A stretch of 64,000 nt of DNA from an uncultured Oscillospiraceae bacterium (lineage in GTDB: Bacteria; Bacillota; Clostridia; Oscillospirales; Oscillospiraceae), in contig CAKTIM010000007.1 of the NCBI GenBank assembly GCA_934565795.1, forward strand, positions 1 to 64,000, in the 5' to 3' direction. Each line of letters begins with the position of its first letter. Within the stretch, counting starts at the first letter, position 1. Below are positions 43,674 to 52,581 of this stretch, in pieces. The position numbers and the translations under genes were made by a program. The notes beneath the pieces were generated by a model that saw only the letters and a program-made list of their open reading frames with translations, was not told where the DNA came from and did not search any database.

Positions 43674-44797
43674 TTCAGCTTTTCAGCGAAATCCGCCATC
43701 ATTTCGCTGATCTTGATACCCTGGGGGCAGACCTGCTCACAGGAGCGGCAGCCCAGGCAGGCGGTGGGCTTCTGGCTTTCGTCCAGAGCGCTGAGGGCCA
43801 TGGGGGCGATGAAGCCGCCGCCGGAATAGATATGCTCGTTATACAGCTCGATCAGCCAGGGGATATTCAGGCCCTGGGGGCAATGGGTGGTGCAGTAGCG
43901 GCAGCCGGTGCAGGGCAGGGTATTCTTGGAGGTCATCTCCCGGGCGATATCCAGCAGGGCATCCTGCTCCGCCTGGGTGAGGGGGCGGCGGGTCTGGAAG
44001 GTGGCGATATTATCCTTCATCTGCTCGAAGCTGGACATGCCGGACAGGATCATGGTCACGCCGGGGATGCCCTGCAGGAAGCGGAAGGCCCACTGGGGCA
44101 GCGTCCAATCCGGGTGGAGAGCCAAAAGCTTTCGCTCCTGCTCCTGGGGAAGCTTGCACAGGCTGCCGCCGCGCAGCGGTTCCATGACCCAGATGAGAAG
44201 ACCATAGCGGTTCAGCAGCTCCACCTTGGCCTTGGCGTTCTGGAAGTTCCAATCCAGCCAGTTCAGCTGAATCTGGCAGAACTCCATGTCCTTGCCGTAG
44301 GCGTCCAGGAAGCGCTGCATGGTTTCCAGATTGCCGTGGGCAGAGAAGCCCAGGTGGCCGATGCGGCCATTGCGCTTCTGCTCCATCAGGTATTCATAGG
44401 TCTTGTACTTGGGATCCAGGTAGGCGTCGATGTTCATCTCGCACACGTTATGGAAGAGGTAGAAATCGAAATATTCCACCCCGCAGCGCTTCAGCTGGGT
44501 CTCGAAAATCTCCTCTACCTTGCCCATGTTGCTCAGGTCGTAGCCGGGGAATTTGGTGGTGAGGCAGAAGCTATCACGGGGATAGGCGGAGAGGGCCTTG
44601 CCGATGGACGGCTCGGAATTGCCGTCGTGGTAGCCCCAGGCGGTGTCATAGTAATTGACGCCCTGCTCCATGGCATAGGCCACCATCCGCTCCACGGCAC
44701 CCTGGTCAACGTCGCTGTACTTGCCCAGGTCGGGCAGGCGCATGCAGCCCATGCCCAGGCCGGAAAGGCTCAGATTCTGGAATTCATTGGTATACAT
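43670..44797 (-). CDS. Aldo/keto reductase with two 4Fe-4S ferredoxin motifs
   Basis: 375 residues: TIM-barrel AKR domain with Asp and Tyr in YYDTAWGYHDG, Lys in TTKFPG and His in FHNVC, then a C-terminal ferredoxin segment with CTGCRYCTTHCPQG and CLGCRSCEQVCPQG. Such oxidoreductases are frequent in anaerobic Clostridia; substrates are mostly unknown. It is the second gene of a MerR-controlled operon. Confidence 0.9.
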   Translation of the reverse strand: MYTNEFQNLSLSGLGMGCMRLPDLGKYSDVDQGAVERMVAYAMEQGVNYYDTAWGYHDGNSEPSIGKALSAYPRDSFCLTTKFPGYDLSNMGKVEEIFETQLKRCGVEYFDFYLFHNVCEMNIDAYLDPKYKTYEYLMEQKRNGRIGHLGFSAHGNLETMQRFLDAYGKDMEFCQIQLNWLDWNFQNAKAKVELLNRYGLLIWVMEPLRGGSLCKLPQEQERKLLALHPDWTLPQWAFRFLQGIPGVTMILSGMSSFEQMKDNIATFQTRRPLTQAEQDALLDIAREMTSKNTLPCTGCRYCTTHCPQGLNIPWLIELYNEHIYSGGGFIAPMALSALDESQKPTACLGCRSCEQVCPQGIKISEMMADFAEKLK

Positions 44798-44815
44798 CTG
44801 TTTCTCCTCCTGTTT

Positions 44816-45919
44816 TCAAGTGCCGAAATATTCCGCAATTTTGGTCATGCGGGTCATCTGCTCCACGCCAAAGGGGCAGCGGCTTTCACAGTGGCCGCAT
44901 TGCAGGCAGGCGTCCGCCTTGGTGGAGAGCTTGTCGTAATGGTTGGCGGCGATGCGGTCGCCCGCCAGGGCCAGGTCGTAATACTTGTTCACCAGGCCGA
45001 TGTCAATGCCCGCCGGGCAGGGCTGGCAATGGTTGCAATAGACGCAGGTGCCGGAAATGGTATCGGCGGTAAAGGAGCCGATAACGGAATAGTCCCGCTC
45101 CTGCTCGGTGGCCTGGGGGAACTCCAGCAGCTCATCCAGCTGCTCCATGGTCTGCACGCCGGGGACGGCCACCAGCACACCGGGACGGTCGATGGCGTAT
45201 TGCAGGCACTGGCTGCGGCTGAGGGCCACACCAAAGGGCGACTGATCCGCCCGCAGCAGCTGACCGGCGAAGAAGGGCTTCATCACGGAGATGCCCACGC
45301 CCTCCCGCTTGCAGCGCTTGAACAGGTCAAAGCGCTCCTTCACGCTGCCGATACCCAGCTCGTCGCCCTTCTCGAAATCATAGGCGGGGTTGATGGAGAA
45401 CATCATCATGTCGATCAGGCCGGTATCCAGAATGCGGTTGGCCACGCTGGGGGTATGGGAGGAGAAGCCGATGTGGTGCACGACACCCTGGGCCTTAAGC
45501 TCCTTCAGATAGTCCACCAGGCCGATTTCCACCAGCTTGTCGAAATCCTCCTGCTCGTCCACGCAGTGCAGGAATCCGAAATCCACATAGTCCGTGCCCA
45601 GGGTCTCCAGCTCCCAGGCGAAGGTTTTGCGGATGGTGTCAAAATCCCGGCACCAGCCGTATTCGCCCTTTTCGTCGTAAACCGCGCCGAAGTGCACCTG
45701 GATAAAAACCTTGTCCCGCTGGCCCCGGATTGCCCGGCCAAACGGCGCGTACACCGCCCCGCCGGCGCAGAGGTCAAAGAAATTGATGCCATTTGCAATG
45801 GCCTTGCGGATGATGGCCTCGATCTGTGCCGGGGGCGTATGCTGGATATTGCCCATGCCAAGACCGAGGACGCCAAATTTTTCCCGTTCGTTTCCGTGGG
45901 GAAGCTGCCGATATTCCAT
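44816..45919 (-). CDS. Aldo/keto reductase with 4Fe-4S motifs, first gene of the pair
   Basis: 367 residues, same design as its neighbour: AKR barrel plus C-terminal CVYCNHCQPCPAG and CLQCGHCESRCPFG. The usual catalytic Lys position reads V-H (VFIQVHFG) and the Tyr region is altered, so chemistry may differ. ATG 45919 follows AAGGAGGTTTTTCC; a longer frame runs into the divergent merR gene and is not real. It lies 18 bp upstream of the second reductase. Confidence 0.88.
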   Translation of the reverse strand: MEYRQLPHGNEREKFGVLGLGMGNIQHTPPAQIEAIIRKAIANGINFFDLCAGGAVYAPFGRAIRGQRDKVFIQVHFGAVYDEKGEYGWCRDFDTIRKTFAWELETLGTDYVDFGFLHCVDEQEDFDKLVEIGLVDYLKELKAQGVVHHIGFSSHTPSVANRILDTGLIDMMMFSINPAYDFEKGDELGIGSVKERFDLFKRCKREGVGISVMKPFFAGQLLRADQSPFGVALSRSQCLQYAIDRPGVLVAVPGVQTMEQLDELLEFPQATEQERDYSVIGSFTADTISGTCVYCNHCQPCPAGIDIGLVNKYYDLALAGDRIAANHYDKLSTKADACLQCGHCESRCPFGVEQMTRMTKIAEYFGT

Positions 45920-45950
45920 GGAAAAACCTCCTTGACTTTTGTCTACTGTC

Positions 45951-45981
45951 AGTATAACATTAAAGTAAAGTTTAAAGTCAA
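45951..45981 (-). promoter_or_regulatory. MerR-type promoter of the reductase operon
   Basis: On the minus strand TTGACT (45976-45981), a 19-bp spacer, TATACT (45951-45956). The overlong spacer and the AAACTTTACTTT half-dyad within it are hallmarks of MerR-activated promoters. A second TTGACT at 45932 serves the merR gene on the plus strand. Confidence 0.8.
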
Positions 45982-46000
45982 CCCCTTGGGAGGAATTTTT

Positions 46001-46399
46001 ATGTACAGCATCAAAGAGGTTTCCGAAAAAATGAACCTGCCTGCCAGCACCATTCGGTACTATGACAGGCAGGGGATGCTCCCGTATATGAAGCGGACGG
46101 AATCGGGCTACCGCAGCTTTTCCGAGGACGATATCAAAATGCTGAGCATGATCGAATGCCTGAAGCGCACCAACATGCCCATCCGCGATATCCAGCAGTT
46201 CATTACCTGGGTACAGCAGGGCGACGCCACCTTGCAGCAGCGCTACGACATGTTCGTGGAGCGCAGGAAATCCGTGGAGGAGCAGATCAGCCAGCTGCAA
46301 AAAACGCTGGAATTCATCGACTACAAATGCTGGTACTACTCCACCGCCCTGGAAGCCGGCACCGAAGCCGTGCACCAGGGGACGGAGAAAAGGGCGTAG
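46001..46399 (+). CDS. MerR-family transcriptional regulator
   Basis: 132 residues. N-terminal winged helix: SIKEVSEKMNLPASTIRYYDRQGML, then a long coiled-coil dimerisation helix around residues 75-110. There is no Cys-rich metal site near the C-terminus, so it is probably an aldehyde- or redox-type MerR rather than a metal sensor. GGGAGGAATTTTT precedes ATG 46001. Divergent from the reductases it probably activates. Confidence 0.92.
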   Translation: MYSIKEVSEKMNLPASTIRYYDRQGMLPYMKRTESGYRSFSEDDIKMLSMIECLKRTNMPIRDIQQFITWVQQGDATLQQRYDMFVERRKSVEEQISQLQKTLEFIDYKCWYYSTALEAGTEAVHQGTEKRA

Positions 46400-46467
46400 C
46401 CTTGGACACCTCTCGTTGAAGAGGCGAACGTATACCTCAGATGAAATCCATTCCCCAGGCCACGTTT

Positions 46468-47277
46468 TCAATTCCGCAGGCCAGCGGCCTGCATGATGGC
46501 TTCTACTGAGGCTATCGGCTCATGGCCCCAGGTGATTTGAATATTGGTGAAGCCTGCGCTGTCCAGCAGCTTTCGGGCGTCGTCTGTCAGAAGCGTCTGA
46601 TAGGCGCTGTCCACCTGCGCCAATCGGTTCTGGCAGTCCGTCAGGTCGAGTGTCCGTTCGGCCAGCCATGTGGAAGCTGCTTCGCTGATCTCCTCTGCCC
46701 CGAGCCCGGTACTCGCGCCCCAGGTCAGCAGGCTCACTGCCGCCTGGACAGCGGTCGGCTGCGCAGAATCGAATGCCCCGGCGGGGAGCGAATCGATCTC
46801 GTCCAGAATGGGAAGCGTCAAAACCGGCGTCACATCCGCCGGTGCGTCCGGCGCGTCAGAGGTAGCGCAGGTCACGCCATCCTCGCCGATCGTCACATAC
46901 AGCCGTTCCAGCGCGGCATCATAATAGAAAGAGGCCTCCGCCAGTGTGGTATCATCTGCGGCTCCTGCGCCGACGGTAAAGAGAATCGCCCGATTCTCCG
47001 CCCTGGAAAGCTGCGCGATATCGTCGCCTGTGAACATCCACTCCCCGGCGGACAGCAGAGAGCCGTCCGCATTTTTGCCCACCGTCGAAAAGCTGCCGCC
47101 GCGCAGGTAAATAAAGCTGACATCACCGCGCTCCAGCCGGACATATACGCCGTATTTCTCAGTTTCCGCAGGCACATTCTCTGCCGCTGTTCGGTCTACA
47201 CACCCTGCCAGCAAAAGGGCAGTGAGCAAGGTCACCACGGTTAAAAATGCTGCAATTCTTTTCTTATCGTTTTTCAT
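46468..47277 (-). CDS. Hypothetical lipoprotein
   Basis: 269 residues with a lipobox LLAGC at 23-27, so it is exported and lipid-anchored. The body has no recognised domain: a beta-rich first half, then an Ala-rich helical second half. Single gene. Confidence 0.75.
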   Translation of the reverse strand: MKNDKKRIAAFLTVVTLLTALLLAGCVDRTAAENVPAETEKYGVYVRLERGDVSFIYLRGGSFSTVGKNADGSLLSAGEWMFTGDDIAQLSRAENRAILFTVGAGAADDTTLAEASFYYDAALERLYVTIGEDGVTCATSDAPDAPADVTPVLTLPILDEIDSLPAGAFDSAQPTAVQAAVSLLTWGASTGLGAEEISEAASTWLAERTLDLTDCQNRLAQVDSAYQTLLTDDARKLLDSAGFTNIQITWGHEPIASVEAIMQAAGLRN

Positions 47278-47343
47278 TTATCCTCCTTACCCTCCATGTT
47301 TTTTCTCCATTTATGCTCACCGCCCGGATACTGTGTGGGCGTC

Positions 47344-47865
47344 TCACGCCAGAACAAACTCATACAGATAAAACTCTGCCATTCCCACGTTGTCGGCATA
47401 CCATTGCCGGGAGTCTCTTTTGCGAAAGCCAATGGATTCATAAAGCCTCTGCGCCGGAATATTGCAGGAAAGCGCATCCAGCCGAACCGCTTTCTTTCCC
47501 ATCGTCCTACTGAATTCCAGCACCGCCCGCATTGTCCTGCGGCCGACGCCCCGCCGTTGGACATCGGGCGAAACACAAAGAAGATGGACAACGCTCACCT
47601 CGCCATCCGCAAGTGCAAGCTGCCAGTCTGCCCCGTGATAATCCTCAGCCTGATCGGTTACGGCAACCGCCGAAACGATGGCGCCGTTTTCTTCAAGATA
47701 ATACATTGCCCCTGCTTTCAAGTAATCCCTTATCATTTCATCGGTCGGGTTCTTGCCGTAAATCCAGCGGGAATAGTCACTGGGCCCTGCCAGATGCTCA
47801 ATCGCATTGCGGTAAAAGGCGGTAATTCTTTCAAAATCACAGATTTGGGCCTTCTTCAGCTCCAT
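47344..47865 (-). CDS. GNAT-family N-acetyltransferase
   Basis: 173 residues. The acetyl-CoA loop is SPDVQRRGVGRRTMRAVLEF, with the C-terminal LYESIGFRKRDSRQWY. Substrate unknown. It overlaps the upstream GNAT gene by 10 bp, so they are cotranscribed. Confidence 0.88.
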   Translation of the reverse strand: MELKKAQICDFERITAFYRNAIEHLAGPSDYSRWIYGKNPTDEMIRDYLKAGAMYYLEENGAIVSAVAVTDQAEDYHGADWQLALADGEVSVVHLLCVSPDVQRRGVGRRTMRAVLEFSRTMGKKAVRLDALSCNIPAQRLYESIGFRKRDSRQWYADNVGMAEFYLYEFVLA

Positions 47866-48437
47866 TCACATCCCACCTTCTTTGCTGCGCCGTCTTCCCA
47901 TTCTCTTTTCAGCAGCCTATACTCCAGCCGGGTCTTCATTTTCCCGTCATGCCACTCATAATCGACATGCTCCGCTTCCTTAATCAGGCCATTCTTCTCC
48001 ATGACTCGCTCAGAGCCTCTATTCTCCGCCAGGCACCCGGTGGTCACCCGATACACATCGTTCTGCGTAAAGGCATATTTCAGCACCTCCGCCAACGCCT
48101 CTGATGTATACCCCCTGCCCCAGAATTTCGGATAGGTAAAATATCCCAGATGCACAATTTTACCGACGGGCGTATTGTCCACAACCGTATATCCGATGCT
48201 TCCCACCTGCTCATGGGTATCCTTCAGCTCCATATGCAGAAAATAAAACTGCCGATTGGATGAAGCCATATCTGCTAAAACGTCCGCAAAATCACGCCGC
48301 GCCTCTTCAAGGGAATGCAGCTGTATATCCTGTAGATAATACATCGTTTCGGGATCCATCTTCAGCCTACAGTAGCATTCCAGGTCTCTTTGCGTATAGT
48401 CTCTTAAAATCAGTCTGTCCGTTTCCAGCTTAATCAT
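47856..48437 (-). CDS. GNAT-family acetyltransferase (RimJ/RimL type)
   Basis: 193 residues of the Acetyltransf_3 type: start IKLETDRLILRDYTQRDLE, loop YPKFWGRGYTSEALAEVL, and VTTGCLAENRGSERVMEKNGL. Such enzymes acetylate N-termini or small amines. First gene of a two-gene unit. Confidence 0.9.
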   Translation of the reverse strand: MIKLETDRLILRDYTQRDLECYCRLKMDPETMYYLQDIQLHSLEEARRDFADVLADMASSNRQFYFLHMELKDTHEQVGSIGYTVVDNTPVGKIVHLGYFTYPKFWGRGYTSEALAEVLKYAFTQNDVYRVTTGCLAENRGSERVMEKNGLIKEAEHVDYEWHDGKMKTRLEYRLLKREWEDGAAKKVGCEWS

Positions 48438-48589
48438 ATTTTCTTTCTCTCCAAATAAGCGCCAAAGGCTGAAATCCTACTGCGAATCAGATCGCTTGTT
48501 GCACATTGCATATTATGTATCACTTATTATACTAAGGTCATCCACATTTGTCAATAGGCAGATGCATAGTGAAATACGACAGGGAAAAC

Positions 48590-48623
48590 ACAAAAAGGCC
48601 TCCGATCAATCGAAGACCTTTTT
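48590..48623 (-). terminator. Terminator of the cobalamin ECF operon
   Basis: On the minus strand, stem AGGTCTTCGA/TCGGAGGCCT (two G-U pairs), then TTTTTGTGTTTT. Confidence 0.7.
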
Positions 48624-48657
48624 CTCCCCCGGTGTCTGTCGTCCTGTGCCTGGGAAC

Positions 48658-49029
48658 TTATTGCCCCTGGCTGTCTGCCCCCACGTCTGTGCCGAGGCCG
48701 GCGCAGGTGTAGCACCAGGTGATGTTCTGGCCGTTTTTCAGCTGGTAGGCGGAGCATCCGTAATTGGGGAACCAGTTATCGACCTTGTACATCCAGCCGG
48801 ATTCCGGGCCGCAGTCGAACTCATACAGGTGACCAATGCCCTCAATGTAGTAGCTGTTGTAAACAGGCGTAAAGCCGTACTCCAGCTGAATATCCGCCGC
48901 CTGGCAGACCTTGCTCAGGACGTCGAATACGGTATCGCCCTGCGCAAAGCTTACCTGTGTTTTGGGAAGAATAATCCCATCCTCCGGGACAAAGGGGGCC
49001 TTTTCTTCATTCAGCCTGGCATGCTTCAA
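48658..49029 (-). CDS. DUF4430 (transcobalamin-like) protein, N-terminally shortened
   Basis: 123 residues beginning at TTG 49029, which overlaps the stop of the S component (TTGA). The body matches DUF4430: GDTVFDVLSKVC, YNSYYIEGIGHLYEFDCG, SGWMYKVDNWFPNYGCS, ITWCYTCAG. Relatives are normally secreted with a signal peptide and an extra N-terminal strand; neither is present here. It is either a truncated gene or made as an intracellular or fused form. The operon context points to cobalamin capture. Confidence 0.75.
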   Translation of the reverse strand: MKHARLNEEKAPFVPEDGIILPKTQVSFAQGDTVFDVLSKVCQAADIQLEYGFTPVYNSYYIEGIGHLYEFDCGPESGWMYKVDNWFPNYGCSAYQLKNGQNITWCYTCAGLGTDVGADSQGQ

Positions 49030-49730
49030 AGCCCATCTTCATCCTCCGCGATGCCGGTTTGCAGCTTCACCCGCTCCAGCTTTTCCAGAAGTGGCTGACC
49101 GAACAGCAGCATGGTCAAAAAGGTGCATGCGCCCTGGCTGACATTCACCGGGAGGCCGGACACATAAATCGGCCAGGCGGTGCGGGCATTGATCTCAGGC
49201 AGGGTCAGAAACACCGTGCAGGTATCCAGCAGCGGCCCGATAAAGAGCACGCAGGCCAAAAAGCCAAAGGCCGCCATGACCCATTTTTTACGGGGCAGCC
49301 GCCCCTTTGCGAACAGGAAGCCCGCCAGCATGCCGCCCGCACCGTAGGCAAACATCTGCCACGGCGTATGGGTGCCCTGTCCATAGAAAAAGTTGCTGGC
49401 AAAGGCAGCCAGCGCCCCCACCAGGAAGCCCGCCTCCGAGCCAAGGGCTATGCCGGACAGCATAATAATAGCGAACACGCACTTGAAATTCGGGATGGGA
49501 ATTGCAACACGGCCAACCACAGCCAGGGCGGCGAGGACGGCGATCACCACCATCTCCGAAGCCTTCGGCTTGCGGCTTTCAAAGGCCAGCAGGAAAGGAA
49601 TGATGATTTCAATAATCACAAGGGTGCTGGTCAGGTAATAGGCTCTGCCCGACATACGCAGGCCGAAAAACAGGGTCGCCGGAATCACCAGCAGGAAAAT
49701 CAGGAGCGTGGCAATATGGGATTTTTTCAT
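49026..49730 (-). CDS. ECF transporter S component, probably for cobalamin
   Basis: 234 residues with about six membrane helices, including YLTSTLVIIEIIIPFLLAF and FAIIMLSGIALGSEAGFLVGALAAFASNF. It overlaps the ATPase gene by 4 bp and the DUF4430 gene by 4 bp. The cobalamin riboswitch in front of the operon supports a vitamin B12 or corrinoid substrate. Confidence 0.85.
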   Translation of the reverse strand: MKKSHIATLLIFLLVIPATLFFGLRMSGRAYYLTSTLVIIEIIIPFLLAFESRKPKASEMVVIAVLAALAVVGRVAIPIPNFKCVFAIIMLSGIALGSEAGFLVGALAAFASNFFYGQGTHTPWQMFAYGAGGMLAGFLFAKGRLPRKKWVMAAFGFLACVLFIGPLLDTCTVFLTLPEINARTAWPIYVSGLPVNVSQGACTFLTMLLFGQPLLEKLERVKLQTGIAEDEDGL

Positions 49731-51388
49731 TTCGCCATCTCCTTATTCTTTCGATAGAGGTCGATCACGTCCTCCGCCGTCACAGCGCCGTCGAACACAT
49801 GGCGGCTCATGCGGCGGGCCGCCGTGGTGTAGAAGCTGTTGGCGCCGAAGAATCCTTCGGGCGTTTCGGTGGTCAGAATCTGCCCGTCAAAGAACATGCT
49901 GACCAGGTCGGCATACCGGGCGCAGAACTCTACATCATGGGAAACCATGATGATGGTAATGCCCTGCTTTTTCAAATTGGACAGAATTTGGGCGAGAATT
50001 TCCTTGAAGATGCTGTCAATGCCCTTGGTCGGCTCGTCCAAAAGGAGCAGCCTGGGCTTAGTTAGGAGCACCTTTGCCAGGGCGGCCCGCTGCTGCTCGC
50101 CGCCGGACAGATCATAGGGATGGCAGTCCAGCAGCTCCGTGATCTGGCACAGCCGGGCAACGTTATCAATCGCCGGGGAATCGCCGGTCATCTCCGCAAG
50201 CTCGGCCCGAACCGTGCTTTTTACAAACAGGCCCTTTGGATCCTGGGGCAGAAAGGCCAGGCAGCCGCTGAACAGCTCGGAGGCGCTGTATTTCTCTATC
50301 CGCTTTCCAAAAAGCGTCACCCTGCCCCGATAGGGTCTGCAAATGCCGCAGATCGCCTTCAGCGTGGTGGACTTTCCCACGCCGTTGCCCCCAAGCAGGG
50401 CATACAAGCTTCCCGTCGGAACCTCTGCGCTGACGCCGCGAAGGATGTCCGGGCCGTCCTTTTCGTAGCGGAACCACAGCTCCTTCAGCACGACTGCCGG
50501 ATTCTTGATCTCCTTCGACAGCGCAGGGGCGGAAACGGCGCTGAACGGGGGCTTCTGTGGGAACTCCCGGCTGAGCCAGCTCCGCCCCTGGCGAACCGTC
50601 AGCGGACTTTCTCCCCTGCCTCCCGTGCCGTAATAGACCCGGACGGGGGTGGGCATGGCGGCAAACATGGGATTGCTCTGCTCAAAAAGCAGCTGCCCCA
50701 CCTTCCCGGGGGCGTCGTCCGCAATGATCCGGCCCCTGTCCATGACCACCGCCCGATCTGCGTAGGGGAAGATATCCTCCAGACGGTGCTCCGTAATGAT
50801 CACGGTGGTGCCCAGCTCCGTATTGATTTTGCGAACCGTATTCAGAAAATCTCCGGCGGCAATGGGATCCATCTGACTGGTCGGCTCGTCCAGGATCAGA
50901 ACCTCCGGCTGCATTACCATGATGGAGGCCAGATTCAATAGCTGCTTCTGCCCGCCGGACAGCGTCCCCACATCCCGGTGGAACCAGCTCTGGATGCCAA
51001 AATAGCAGGCCATTTCCGCCACACGCAGGCGCATCGCCGCCTGATCGCAGCCCAGGCTTTCCAGGCCGAAAGCCAGCTCGTGCCATACCTTATCGGTCAC
51101 CAGCTGATCGTCCGGGTTCTGCATGACAAATCCAATCTTTTCGCACTGCTCGCGGTCGCTGACCTGCTCCAGGGGAACCCCGTGGAACAGGACTTCCCCT
51201 GTCCGCTTCCCTTTGGGGGCCAACGCGGTTTTCAGCTGACGGAGCAGGGTGCTTTTCCCGCTGCCGGACTTGCCGCAGAGCACCAGGAACTCCCCCTGCG
51301 CAATAGTCAGATCGACATTCTCCAAGGAGCGCCTGCCCTTGGCGGCGGCATATGAAAAGGTTAGGTCTTTTATCTCGAAAAGCGACAC
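49727..51388 (-). CDS. ECF transporter double ATPase (fused EcfA-EcfA')
   Basis: 553 residues with two ABC domains in one chain: Walker A GKSGSGKST and signature LSGGQKQ in the first half, and GGNGVGKST and LSGGEQQRAALAKVLL in the second, each with its LILDEPTS or LLLDEPTK Walker B. It powers the S component. I prefer GTG 51388 (AAAGGAG 10 bp upstream) over GTG 51397. No EcfT membrane partner is encoded in the operon, so one must be shared from elsewhere. Confidence 0.92.
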   Translation of the reverse strand: MSLFEIKDLTFSYAAAKGRRSLENVDLTIAQGEFLVLCGKSGSGKSTLLRQLKTALAPKGKRTGEVLFHGVPLEQVSDREQCEKIGFVMQNPDDQLVTDKVWHELAFGLESLGCDQAAMRLRVAEMACYFGIQSWFHRDVGTLSGGQKQLLNLASIMVMQPEVLILDEPTSQMDPIAAGDFLNTVRKINTELGTTVIITEHRLEDIFPYADRAVVMDRGRIIADDAPGKVGQLLFEQSNPMFAAMPTPVRVYYGTGGRGESPLTVRQGRSWLSREFPQKPPFSAVSAPALSKEIKNPAVVLKELWFRYEKDGPDILRGVSAEVPTGSLYALLGGNGVGKSTTLKAICGICRPYRGRVTLFGKRIEKYSASELFSGCLAFLPQDPKGLFVKSTVRAELAEMTGDSPAIDNVARLCQITELLDCHPYDLSGGEQQRAALAKVLLTKPRLLLLDEPTKGIDSIFKEILAQILSNLKKQGITIIMVSHDVEFCARYADLVSMFFDGQILTTETPEGFFGANSFYTTAARRMSRHVFDGAVTAEDVIDLYRKNKEMAK

Positions 51389-51527
51389 GGGTAACACGCT
51401 CCTTTATGTCTCTCCGCTCCGAGTATCCATTATCCGAAAAGCCTCAAAGCAAAAAACGGCTATGGCCGCATTCTGCTCACAGGCGCAGAACACCACCATA
51501 ACCATTTCATAGCAACATTCTTATGTA

Positions 51528-51712
51528 GAAACAGTAGGTCTCCCGACTCGCGTCTCAGGCAAATGCAGCCCTGCCTTCTCAGGTTGCCCCAATGACCGGC
51601 TTTCGCCGACGGACTGCACTCTCAACGCATACGGTGTTGGTAAACGCGGGGCTTCCATACCCCATTCCCTTGTTAAGCTTTACGCCTGGCTGGACGCCTT
51701 TACACACGTAAC
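51528..51712 (-). promoter_or_regulatory. Cobalamin riboswitch
   Basis: On the minus strand: AACAAGGGAA, then a GC-rich core, GAGAGTGCAGTCCGTC, GGCAACCTGAGAAGGCAGGGCTG, and the B12-box-like end GAGTCGGGAGACCTAC. The order matches the cobalamin aptamer. It lies in the leader of the ECF operon. Exact ends are approximate. Confidence 0.88.
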
Positions 51713-51736
51713 GCCTCTGCTCAAATTTTCAGGTTA

Positions 51737-51765
51737 ACTATAAACCAATTCCCCGAAAATGTCAA
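51737..51765 (-). promoter_or_regulatory. Promoter of the cobalamin riboswitch operon
   Basis: On the minus strand TTGACA (51760-51765), 17-bp spacer, TATAGT (51737-51742). Confidence 0.75.
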
Positions 51766-52148
51766 CAAGAATGCACCGCTGTACACGCCTATTATAGCGA
51801 AATCATTTCAAAGAACGCAAAGAGTGATACATCTCATTATGTCCCCAGAATTCAGAGCAGCTTCTTCTGTACCGGCTCAGCGGAAAGCAACGGGATTTCT
51901 TTCCCGGAATTTGTTTACCGTCTCTCCGCGCTGCCACCGCTGCCCTTGCGTTTGTCGATACATTGGGCGATCCCGGAATAGGTTTCCTACTCTTTGTATC
52001 CTTATGAAGTACATATGCAATAAGCAACGTATACAATTATTAAGTGCTTCGATTGTACATTTTTGTACTTGATAAGTATGCATCAATGGTGATATAATAT
52101 AAGCACTCATAATAAGTTCAACGGGCTGCCATAAAGGGAGGCTATACA
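51766..52148. other. Gene-free stretch between the riboswitch and the toxin-antitoxin cassette
   Basis: No gene supported. At the right end, TTGTACATTTTTGTAC (direct and inverted GTAC words, about 52054-52068) abuts the cassette's -35 box and may be the antitoxin operator. Confidence 0.45.
52069..52098 (+). promoter_or_regulatory. Promoter of the toxin-antitoxin cassette
   Basis: TTGATA, 18-bp spacer, TATAAT, just after the GTAC dyad. Confidence 0.7.
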
Positions 52149-52358
52149 ATGCCTATTTCAGAATCACGGAAAAAAGCAAATGCAAAATGGGATGCACAAA
52201 ACCTTGATAGAATGTCCATTGCACTTCCCAGAGGCACAAAAGAACAAATACGGGAACACGCTGCGGCAATGGGTGACAAAAGCGCAAACGCTTTCATCAG
52301 CCGTGCAATCACCGAAACCATCCAGCGGGACACCGCTGCAATTCAAGGAGGAAAATAA
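52149..52358 (+). CDS. Small Arc/ribbon-helix-helix-like DNA-binding protein
   Basis: 69 residues with the ribbon-helix-helix pattern RMSIALPRGTKEQIREHAAAMGDKSANAFISRAI. Such proteins repress their own operon, often as part of a toxin-antitoxin set. GGGAGGCTATACA precedes ATG 52149. The next gene starts 2 bp past its stop region, so the three genes form one unit. Confidence 0.8.
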   Translation: MPISESRKKANAKWDAQNLDRMSIALPRGTKEQIREHAAAMGDKSANAFISRAITETIQRDTAAIQGGK

Positions 52359-52359
52359 T

Positions 52360-52581
52360 ATGAGTGAAAAGGAACAGGCCAAAATGATTATTGATCGGCT
52401 CCCGGACTACAAGCTACCTCGGCTGCTGCTTTTTCTCCAGGGAATGCAATTCGATGATGACATTGAAGATGATCTGTATTGCGAAAAGCTGTATCAGGAC
52501 TATTTGAACGACCCAGACCCAACCAAAGACGAAACAATTACCCTTGAAGAGCTTGCGGCTCAGGAGGGTATTGAACTGTGA
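52360..52581 (+). CDS. Antitoxin-like acidic small protein
   Basis: 73 residues, very acidic (FDDDIEDDLYCEKLYQDYLNDPDPTKDETI). It lies directly before a RelE-type toxin and overlaps its start codon by 4 bp, the usual antitoxin position. The sequence itself gives no DNA-binding motif, which the preceding ribbon-helix-helix protein could supply. AAGGAGGAAAATA precedes the ATG. Confidence 0.65.
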   Translation: MSEKEQAKMIIDRLPDYKLPRLLLFLQGMQFDDDIEDDLYCEKLYQDYLNDPDPTKDETITLEELAAQEGIEL

